Below, piece by piece: positions 7,585-12,364 of a stretch of DNA of 64,000 nucleotides. Below the pieces are notes generated by a model. That model saw nothing but the letters and a program-made list of their open reading frames with translations. It searched no databases and was not told where the DNA came from. Location: assembly GCA_015472025.1 (NCBI GenBank), contig BNHL01000001.1:2391501-2455500 (forward strand). The letters run 5' to 3'. Within the stretch, counting starts at the first letter, position 1, and each line of letters starts with the position of its first letter. The position numbers and the translations under genes were made by a program. This DNA is from Cytophagales bacterium WSM2-2. Lineage in GTDB: Bacteria > Bacteroidota > Bacteroidia > Cytophagales > Cyclobacteriaceae.

Positions 7585-8991
7585 CTAATCCACTTCCTTA
7601 AACTTCTCATCTCCACACATCCTTACAATCTTCGGCATGAAAGAGCCGAGTACTTCCACCAACTCCTCTTGCGCTTGCATGACCTGGTGAATATTCTTAT
7701 ACGCCATCGGAGCTTCATCCAAACCGGAGCCGATGAGTTCTACTCCCGCGTCTTTCAGAAACTGGCTCACCTGCTTCGGAGATAGAGTTTCTTTCGCTTT
7801 GGTACGTGACATGGTACGCCCGGCACCGTGCGATGCAGAATTGATCGATGCCACTTTCCCTTTGCCCCGCACAATAAAACCCGGTGTGGCCATCGAGCCA
7901 GGAATAATTCCGAGCACACCTGCACCAGCTGGTGTTGCCCCTTTACGGTGAACGATCACTTCGTTGCCGTGCGCATCCTTTTCCTTCCATGCAAAGTTGT
8001 GGTGGTTCTCAATCATCGCCAGCGGAGTGTCGCGCAAGCCAATGGCCATACGTTCATGGATCTGGTGGTGGCACGCGGAGGCATAGTCACCCGCGAGGTT
8101 CATCGCAAGCCAGTATTCATGACCCGCTTCACTGTTGAGGTCGAGCCAGGCGAGGTGTTTTGCTTCCTGCGGCAGTTTGCAAGTTGCCATCGCAATCTGT
8201 GTGTAGTGCCGAGCAATGTTAGCACCCAGTCCACGTGAACCGGAGTGCGAAAGCACCGCCACATATTTTCCTGGAGCAAGATTGTATTCATTGATAATGC
8301 TCGTGATCTCCACGATTCCAAACTCCACGAAATGATTTCCGCCACCGGAAGATCCGATTTGATTGTAAGCACGGTCTTTCATCTCCCGTGCAATGCTTAG
8401 TTCTTTGAATTCATTCCGTGAGAAGATCTCGTGGTCTTTCGGTTGTTTGAATGAAGCCTGCCCGAACTTGGTGTTGTTGAGCAGCATTTTCTTAAAATCA
8501 TTTTGTTTCTCATCAAGAACAGACACAGGCATGTTGTAAATCGTCATGCACATCCGGCAACCGATATCAACGCCAACGCCATAAGGTATCACCGCATTGT
8601 TTGTCGCGAGCACTCCGCCAATCGGAAGCCCGTAACCCTGATGTGCATCGGGCATGAGTGCACCGGCTACTGTGATTGGAAGTTTCATGGCTGTCGCCAT
8701 TTGTTTCAATGCGCCTTCTTCGATCGCCTCTGCTCCATAAATAGAATAGGGGAGAGTTTCTTCCTTCAAGGGAATGACATCGCTTGCTGGTTTTAGAAGT
8801 TCAGCAGCAAGTGCTGCAAGATTTTCATCTTCGGTGAATGCGGATGGATGTGTAAGCACTTTCGTCAGTGATTCTAAAATTTGTTGTTCACTGAGATGTG
8901 CGAGCTTAGTCTGGGCTAGCTCAATCGCGAGGCCGAGTGCTTTACCTTCGCTATACCCGATTTTAATAAGTTCGTTTCCGGTTAAGTTCAT
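7585..8991 (-). CDS. rtcB: RNA-splicing/repair ligase RtcB
   Basis: GTP- and Mn-dependent ligase that joins RNA 2',3'-cyclic phosphate or 3'-phosphate ends to 5'-OH ends, the ends left by many ribotoxins including HEPN nucleases. The 468 residues carry the family signatures: MPDAHQGYGLPIGG (113-126), metal ligands in VDIGCRM (Asp142, Cys145), GSSGGGNHFVE with Asn219/His220, SHSGSRG with His249, HHNF (330-333), and SASHGAGR with His388, the position of the guanylylated histidine in the family. The start overlaps the stop of the upstream 150-residue gene by 4 bp (ATGA), so the two are translationally coupled. No archease gene is visible nearby. Confidence 0.96.
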   Translation of the reverse strand: MNLTGNELIKIGYSEGKALGLAIELAQTKLAHLSEQQILESLTKVLTHPSAFTEDENLAALAAELLKPASDVIPLKEETLPYSIYGAEAIEEGALKQMATAMKLPITVAGALMPDAHQGYGLPIGGVLATNNAVIPYGVGVDIGCRMCMTIYNMPVSVLDEKQNDFKKMLLNNTKFGQASFKQPKDHEIFSRNEFKELSIAREMKDRAYNQIGSSGGGNHFVEFGIVEITSIINEYNLAPGKYVAVLSHSGSRGLGANIARHYTQIAMATCKLPQEAKHLAWLDLNSEAGHEYWLAMNLAGDYASACHHQIHERMAIGLRDTPLAMIENHHNFAWKEKDAHGNEVIVHRKGATPAGAGVLGIIPGSMATPGFIVRGKGKVASINSASHGAGRTMSRTKAKETLSPKQVSQFLKDAGVELIGSGLDEAPMAYKNIHQVMQAQEELVEVLGSFMPKIVRMCGDEKFKEVD

Positions 8992-9440
8992 TTTAAGTTA
9001 ATTGCTTTAAGCAGATAATCTGCTGGTGAGTCGTTAGGAAAAATCGATAATTCCAATCCTTTCAAATTTGCTTCGTCTTTTTGTATTAAGATATCGTCAT
9101 GTAAGTTTTCAATTTCCAGTTTCAACTGTGAAGTTAAGAACTCATAACGTTTGCTGTCGTCCAGGTTCTCCCATGTTGTTTTGTCATCAACGGTGGTGAC
9201 TTTGACTCCTTTAAAATATCCTGCACATCCTGCTATTCCGCAACTGCAGGTAAAGATGAAATAAGTTCCGTCTTCTTTAGCAGCTTGAAATAGTTCGTAC
9301 ATATCAAATGCATCATCAGATAAAATCGGAGACGCATCATCAATAGTGAGATTGACGCTGAGGTAAAGCGCTTTTTTTTCAGTTCCTGAGATTTCACTTT
9401 TTAAATGGGCACTATCCAATTTTATCTGAATGTGGTTCAT
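8988..9440 (-). CDS. RtcB-coupled hypothetical protein with CxC-x4-C motif
   Basis: A 150-residue protein I do not recognise. It lacks a signal peptide and membrane segments. The N-terminal half reads as beta strands (MNHIQIKLDS; ALYLSVNLTIDD). The most distinctive feature is FTCSCGIAGCAGYFKG, with Cys65, Cys67 and Cys72, which could bind a metal; Asp/Glu content is high. The C-terminus is helical. The ATGA overlap with rtcB and its position directly after the tRNA-like array argue for a role with the ligase, possibly as an accessory factor in place of archease, but that is inference only. Confidence 0.8.
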   Translation of the reverse strand: MNHIQIKLDSAHLKSEISGTEKKALYLSVNLTIDDASPILSDDAFDMYELFQAAKEDGTYFIFTCSCGIAGCAGYFKGVKVTTVDDKTTWENLDDSKRYEFLTSQLKLEIENLHDDILIQKDEANLKGLELSIFPNDSPADYLLKAINLK

Positions 9441-9470
9441 AGTAATAAATTTAGACTATCATTTTAAAAG

Positions 9471-9544
9471 TACCGAAGGAGAGATTCGAACTCTCAGAAC
9501 CTGGTTTCTAAGACCAGTACGTATGCCTGTTCCGTCACTTCGGC
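9471..9544 (-). tRNA. tRNA-like element, anticodon UAG (Leu) on a class I body
   Basis: The 74-nt cloverleaf has acceptor GCCGAAG/CTTCGGT, anticodon stem CTGGT/ACCAG with loop CTTAGAA giving anticodon UAG, and T-arm GAGAG-TTCGAAT-CTCTC. The D-arm pairs only weakly (ACG/CGT). The variable region is five nucleotides (GTTCT), whereas bacterial tRNA-Leu always has a long variable arm. It is therefore a tRNA mimic or a decayed gene rather than an ordinary tRNA-Leu. Confidence 0.7.
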
Positions 9545-9548
9545 TATT

Positions 9549-9628
9549 GAGACCTTACTCAGATTCGAACTGAGATTCCCTTCCCGGGCAGCAAGGCTAT
9601 AAATGCGCTTCCCTACTTTACTTCACTG
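9549..9628 (-). pseudogene. Degenerate tRNA-like element, Gly(GCC)-like
   Basis: A perfect T-arm CTCAG-TTCGAAT-CTGAG is preceded by an anticodon-arm-like stem CCTT/AAGG with GCC in an enlarged loop. The 3' acceptor strand TAAGGTC has no matching 5' strand, and no D-arm with GG is evident. The 5' limit is approximate. Confidence 0.5.
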
Positions 9629-9679
9629 AGAGGTATTTCGGTGCAACTGCAAATTCTGTCCACAACAGCGCGTAGCCGT

Positions 9680-9747
9680 AGCGGAGTATTCCCTGCACTC
9701 TGCGGATCAACTTTTACCGCAGGCTTTTCCTTTTAAGCTATAAGGCC
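9680..9747 (-). pseudogene. tRNA-like element with enlarged 11-nt anticodon loop and no T-loop
   Basis: The 5' part is regular: GGCCTTA, then TA, D-stem GCTT/AAGC with AAAAGGAA loop, and a perfect anticodon stem TGCGG/CCGCA. The anticodon loop is 11 nt (TAAAAGTTGAT) instead of 7. The T-arm is replaced by GAGT/ACTC around a 9-nt loop without TTCRA, and no 3' acceptor complement follows. The 55 bp beyond (to 9628) hold no further tRNA piece that I can identify. Confidence 0.5.
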
Positions 9748-9752
9748 GTTTG

Positions 9753-9825
9753 AGGAGACAGAAGGATTTGAACCTTCACTCTCTTGGTTCGTAGCCAAGT
9801 GATTTTCCATTTAATCTATATCTCC
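9753..9825 (-). tRNA. tRNA-Arg(ACG)-like, complete cloverleaf
   Basis: The 73-nt element fits canonical geometry exactly: acceptor GGAGATA/TGTCTCC (one G-U), D-stem GATT/AATC with a GG-containing 8-nt loop, anticodon stem CTTGG/CCAAG with loop CTACGAA (anticodon ACG), variable AGAGT, T-arm GAAGG-TTCAAAT-CCTTC. The discriminator is T, unusual for Arg, and CCA is not encoded. It may be a working tRNA or a well-preserved mimic. Confidence 0.75.
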
Positions 9826-9830
9826 TTTTG

Positions 9831-9903
9831 TCAGAGTGGCTGGACTCGAACCAACAGCCTCCTGCTTCCAATGCAGGTAATCCGCCAATTGATATACACT
9901 CTG
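9831..9903 (-). tRNA. tRNA-Pro(UGG)-like, nearly complete cloverleaf
   Basis: The 73-nt element has a perfect acceptor CAGAGTG/CACTCTG, anticodon stem CCTGC/GCAGG with loop ATTGGAA (anticodon UGG), variable AGGCT and T-arm GTTGG-TTCGAGT-CCAGC with one G-U. The D-stem TATC/GATT has one mismatch. Discriminator A, no encoded CCA. It lies 5 bp upstream, in transcription order, of the Arg-like element. Confidence 0.7.
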
Positions 9904-9908
9904 ATATA

Positions 9909-9971
9909 ATCGTTGTTCGATACTTTCTTCGTTGCTCGTAACCAACGCACAACCATTAACAAACAACGATT
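9909..9971. repeat. 10-bp inverted repeat enclosing a nested hairpin inside the array
   Basis: AATCGTTGTT (9909-9918) and AACAACGATT (9962-9971) are perfect inverted copies separated by 43 bp. On the minus strand the interior contains a nested CGTTG/CAACG hairpin. No tRNA motif lies inside. Such a long closing stem with an internal loop could be a Y-RNA-like Ro-binding stem, but it may equally be incidental. Confidence 0.45.
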
Positions 9972-9984
9972 CAATATTCTTCAG

Positions 9985-10034
9985 GGCAAAAGACGAAAAG
10001 CGCACATGGTGCTCTACCGCTGAGCTATCCTGTG
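9985..10034 (-). pseudogene. tRNA 5'-half-like fragment with intact D-arm
   Basis: CACAGGA-TA followed by the D-arm GCTC-AGCGGTA-GAGC matches tRNA positions 1-25. The following sequence has no anticodon stem or T-loop, so only a 5' half is present. Confidence 0.5.
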
Positions 10035-10044
10035 ATAATTGTCA

Positions 10045-10106
10045 CAAGAGCGGGATTCGAACCCGCGACCACCCGGTTGTAGTCGAAGTAACGCTATTCT
10101 ACGGCA
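10045..10106 (-). pseudogene. Degenerate tRNA-like element with 23-nt module and T-arm
   Basis: It begins with the shared module TGCCGTAG-N6-GTTACTTCG (complement 10084-10106), followed by an irregular CGAC/GTCG stem and a perfect T-arm GCGGG-TTCGAAT-CCCGC. The D-arm is absent and acceptor pairing is poor. Confidence 0.5.
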
Positions 10107-10129
10107 CCTGAGTTTTTATTTTATAGCAG

Positions 10130-10185
10130 AGCAATGAAGCGATACGGGACTTATTTCTGATGCTCTACCACTGAGCTACACGGCA
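10130..10185 (-). pseudogene. tRNA 5'-half-like fragment, TGCCGTG plus D-arm
   Basis: TGCCGTG-TA followed by the D-arm GCTC-AGTGGTA-GAGC reads as a perfect tRNA 5' half. No anticodon stem or T-loop follows before the next element. Its TGCCGT start is the same as that of the 23-nt modules. Confidence 0.5.
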
Positions 10186-10203
10186 TCCGACAGTTAGTCG
10201 GGG

Positions 10204-10264
10204 GCGCCATGAAGGGATTCGAACCCAAGACCCTCAAATATCGAAGTAACCCGAACCTACGGCA
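10204..10264 (-). pseudogene. Degenerate tRNA-like element with 23-nt module and T-loop
   Basis: The module TGCCGTAG-N6-GTTACTTCG (complement 10242-10264) is followed by a T-loop region GGG-TTCGAAT-CCC. The 5' TGCCGTA can pair with the 3' CATGGCG at six of seven positions counting wobbles, so a closed acceptor-like helix is possible although D- and anticodon arms are missing. Confidence 0.5.
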
Positions 10265-10284
10265 TCTGCTAATTTTTTTAAAAG

Positions 10285-10345
10285 GGCGATAAACGGTCAG
10301 AGATTTATTTTCAATAAACAGTTGAAGTAGCTCTGACGCACGGCA
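10285..10345 (-). pseudogene. tRNA-like remnant with variant 23-nt module and a 7-bp hairpin
   Basis: The variant module TGCCGTGC-N6-GCTACTTCA (complement 10323-10345) overlaps a stem GTCAGAG/CTCTGAC (10331-10337 with 10295-10301) enclosing an A/T-rich loop. There is no T-loop. Confidence 0.4.
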
Positions 10346-10379
10346 CCTTTTTATTCTGAAGAAGCAATAGTCGCATGGA

Positions 10380-10448
10380 ATCTTTTACGGATTCGAACCG
10401 CTCAGTCTTCCGACCTTCATCCAAACGAAGTATTTCCACACTACGGCA
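10380..10448 (-). pseudogene. Degenerate tRNA-like element with 23-nt module and T-arm
   Basis: The module TGCCGTAG-N6-AATACTTCG (complement 10426-10448) is followed, after about 30 nt without a clear anticodon stem, by a T-arm GCGG-TTCGAAT-CCGT. The acceptor helix cannot be closed convincingly. Confidence 0.45.
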
Positions 10449-10497
10449 TTCTTCACAATTTCGAAATAAGGAGTAACAGGCGAAGCAAGACTTGGGG

Positions 10498-10593
10498 CAG
10501 CGCAGCCGGGAGTCGAACCCGGAACACTTTTCACGACTGGCGTGATATGTGATTCCTCCCCTCATTGGAGCGAAGTAACCCGCTTCTACGACA
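10498..10593 (-). pseudogene. Degenerate tRNA-like element with 5-nt anticodon-type loop
   Basis: The module TGTCGTAG-N6-GTTACTTCG (complement 10571-10593) is followed by a perfect 5-bp stem TCACG/CGTGA closing a loop of only five nucleotides (CCAGT, 10531-10545), then a perfect T-arm CCGGG-TTCGACT-CCCGG. The element is about 96 nt and has no D-arm. Confidence 0.5.
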
Positions 10594-10619
10594 TCCTTAT
10601 TTTTTCAAAGAACAAATAG

Positions 10620-10703
10620 TGGGGCCAATAGGACTCGAACCTATTCAGCATAACGCACCTGATTTACAGTCAGGCCCAGCTCTCCAAACTCTGGCGTGTC
10701 CCC
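10620..10703 (-). tRNA. tRNA-Tyr(GUA)-like, complete class II cloverleaf
   Basis: The 84-nt element has acceptor GGGGACA/TGGCCCC (one mismatch), perfect D-stem CCAG/CTGG with a GG-containing loop, anticodon stem CCTGA/TCAGG with loop CTGTAAA (GUA), a 13-nt variable arm with a GCG/TGC stem, and T-arm ATAGG-TTCGAGT-CCTAT. Discriminator A, no CCA encoded. It is the first element after ro60 and the best candidate for a working tRNA, though an acceptor mismatch is unusual. Confidence 0.75.
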
Positions 10704-10710
10704 TCTCAAA

Positions 10711-10735
10711 CCTCCCCTTCCATCTGAAGGGGAGG
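10711..10735. terminator. Strong 10-bp GC hairpin after ro60, without T run
   Basis: CCTCCCCTTC (10711-10720) and GAAGGGGAGG (10726-10735) form a perfect stem with a 5-nt loop, 8 bp downstream of the ro60 stop and 7 bp upstream of the Tyr-like element. No U run follows on the minus strand. It may stabilise or separate the ro60 mRNA from the array transcript rather than end transcription. Confidence 0.5.
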
Positions 10736-10743
10736 ACAGCTAT

Positions 10744-12267
10744 TTACAATTCAACATTTTCAACTTCTGCAAGTGCACTCTGACCATTTTCCAATGCGGC
10801 AAGCACATTGAAAATTTTGTCAGACCAGCCTGCGATCAAATACACACCGCTGGTTTTTACATCGATTGGTGTGTTACCATAACCTGCCAGGTCGAACAAG
10901 TACAATCGTGCATTCGGTGCAATTTTTTTGTAGTCGTTCCACAATGCGGTAATGCTTTTCTGCATTACATGGTCAACTATATTGCTGTTCCACAACTGGC
11001 AGTCAGTAAACATCATGACCTTGTCAACTTTCTTCTGACGGTCGATCAGGTCTTTCAGCACCAGGTAGCCGTTGGTGGAGTAACCCACTTCACCTTCGCG
11101 TTTGTAGAACTCCTGCACGTTGGCAAGAATGTTTTTACGTGACACGTTGATGATCTTCCACTGGTCACCGAACATACCGGTCTGAACAAATTCACAGCGG
11201 GACTGCAGCAACATCGCCAGCATTAAGCCGATATCATAGTTCATGATCTTGCTTTTTGCCGAGATTGGTTTCTGCATGGAACCGGAAACATCACAGGCAA
11301 TAACCACGGAAGTTTCTTTTCCAAAACCCCGGATGTTCACCGCACTTTGCTCCACAGCTTTTTCCAGGGCATCCAAAACCATTGGTACTGCTTCGTACTC
11401 CAATTGCTTTATCTCGCGATAAGCAGCAAGGAACCGGAATGGCAACTGTTTGGAATTTGCCACCGCTTTGGCATCAGACAAGAGCACGCACACTTCGCTG
11501 ATCACATCACCAGACACATTTGCCTCGATGATGTTTCGAAGATTACGGAGCAATGCCATGTAGCCAAGCTTTCCACTGGTGATCAGTTCTTCCCACTTCG
11601 CACGAAAAGCCGCCTGCTTTTCTTTTTCAGAAGTGAATTTTTTCTGACCTAATGCTGATAACTCAGTCTCCCAGGTGTAAGGCACCTCAAGCTCGTCTTT
11701 GGCGATCTTGTTGAAAAGAGCCTGTTGGTTTTCGTTCTCCGCTTTTGGGTGAACAAGGAACAAGGCGTCTTTCAACTTGATCTCAGCAGCACGGTTATAC
11801 TTGGCGAACTGGTATTCGTCAAATTTGTTGAACGCACCAGCAAGACCACTCTGCACCTGCTTTGAAAGCTTGTTTAGTTTTTTTGTACCTACGCGGCTGT
11901 TTGCTACTTGGTAATAAGCCAACAGTTCAGTGATTTCGTCAGCACGCTGAACAACACCTTTTACAGCTTGGCCGATTAAGCTACCTGCTTTTGTTTTCGC
12001 TAACTCAACGGCCAGCACCAAAGGCATGCTTCGCATGTACATCTTGTTTCGGGTATACACTGCCAGCTTCGCTACGAATAAAGGATCGTTCTTGGCAATT
12101 AAAGCACGAATCCGATCCACGCGTTTATCCGTGCTTTCATAGAATTTGTCGCTTAGTGAACTTGTCACCACAGCGCTGTACAATTCCATCCGTTCATCCA
12201 AAGTGAAAGCTTTTTCGCCCTCATAGTTGGTAACGGCCTTTTGTTTACGGAATACATTGAATCTCAT
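10744..12267 (-). CDS. rsr: Ro60/TROVE-domain protein (Rsr)
   Basis: RNA-binding ring protein that in other bacteria binds Y RNAs and misfolded or damaged RNA and can gate exonucleases. Starting at the ATG at 12267 (MRFNVFRKQK) gives 507 residues; a longer reading to 12390 would overlap the divergent regulator and adds non-conserved sequence. The N-terminal 300 residues are the helical TROVE repeat region (FVAKLAVYTRNKMYMRSMPLV; LLRNLRNIIEANVS). Residues ~320-500 are a von Willebrand A domain with an intact MIDAS DVSGS (326-330). It heads the minus-strand unit that includes the tRNA-like array and rtcB, matching the known rsr/rtcB association in RNA-repair operons. Confidence 0.93.
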   Translation of the reverse strand: MRFNVFRKQKAVTNYEGEKAFTLDERMELYSAVVTSSLSDKFYESTDKRVDRIRALIAKNDPLFVAKLAVYTRNKMYMRSMPLVLAVELAKTKAGSLIGQAVKGVVQRADEITELLAYYQVANSRVGTKKLNKLSKQVQSGLAGAFNKFDEYQFAKYNRAAEIKLKDALFLVHPKAENENQQALFNKIAKDELEVPYTWETELSALGQKKFTSEKEKQAAFRAKWEELITSGKLGYMALLRNLRNIIEANVSGDVISEVCVLLSDAKAVANSKQLPFRFLAAYREIKQLEYEAVPMVLDALEKAVEQSAVNIRGFGKETSVVIACDVSGSMQKPISAKSKIMNYDIGLMLAMLLQSRCEFVQTGMFGDQWKIINVSRKNILANVQEFYKREGEVGYSTNGYLVLKDLIDRQKKVDKVMMFTDCQLWNSNIVDHVMQKSITALWNDYKKIAPNARLYLFDLAGYGNTPIDVKTSGVYLIAGWSDKIFNVLAALENGQSALAEVENVEL

Positions 12268-12305
12268 AACTCTTGCGTTTAATTGACGATACAAAAGTGG
12301 AGGGC

Positions 12306-12330
12306 CACTGCGCAGTCTTTTTGCGCAGTG
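12306..12330. promoter_or_regulatory. Perfect 9-bp-arm palindrome in the ro60/regulator promoter region
   Basis: CACTGCGCA-N7-TGCGCAGTG lies in the 97-bp divergent intergenic region. The symmetry and position fit an operator for the WYL regulator, or a stem in a leader RNA. Confidence 0.6.
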
Positions 12331-12361
12331 AAATATTTTCACGATTTTTTCGAAAATATTT
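12331..12361. promoter_or_regulatory. Second palindrome abutting the first, AT-rich
   Basis: AAATATTTTC (12331-12340) and GAAAATATTT (12352-12361) are perfect inverted copies spaced by 11 bp, directly next to the GC-rich palindrome and 3 bp before the ATG of the regulator. Spacing of about 21 bp centre to arm suits a dimeric regulator. Confidence 0.55.
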
Positions 12362-12364
12362 TTC

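Larger units (their letters stand above)
9471..10703 (-). other. Array of complete and degenerate tRNA-like elements between Ro60 and the rtcB pair
   Basis: This 1.23-kb stretch has no supported ORF. On the minus strand it contains nine T-loop sequences (TTCGAAT, TTCGAGT, TTCGACT or TTCAAAT), complements at 9484-9490, 9563-9569, 9766-9772, 9844-9850, 10055-10061, 10217-10223, 10391-10397, 10511-10517 and 10633-10639. Two further pieces have intact D-arms but no T-loop. Elements are co-oriented with ro60, the 150-residue gene and rtcB, so one transcript could carry all of them. The intact cloverleaves sit at the two ends (Leu-like, Arg, Pro; Tyr), the degenerate ones in the middle. None encodes a 3' CCA. 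Individual elements are listed below. Confidence 0.85.

Noticed and set aside
9811..10565. Short ORFs across the tRNA-like array
   Set aside because: They cover tRNA stems and loops in arbitrary frames and have no family resemblance; the RNA interpretation explains the sequence better.
9471..10703. Integration site or prophage remnant next to tRNAs
   Set aside because: There is no integrase, direct-repeat att pair or phage gene; the elements are co-oriented with ro60 and rtcB and look purpose-built.
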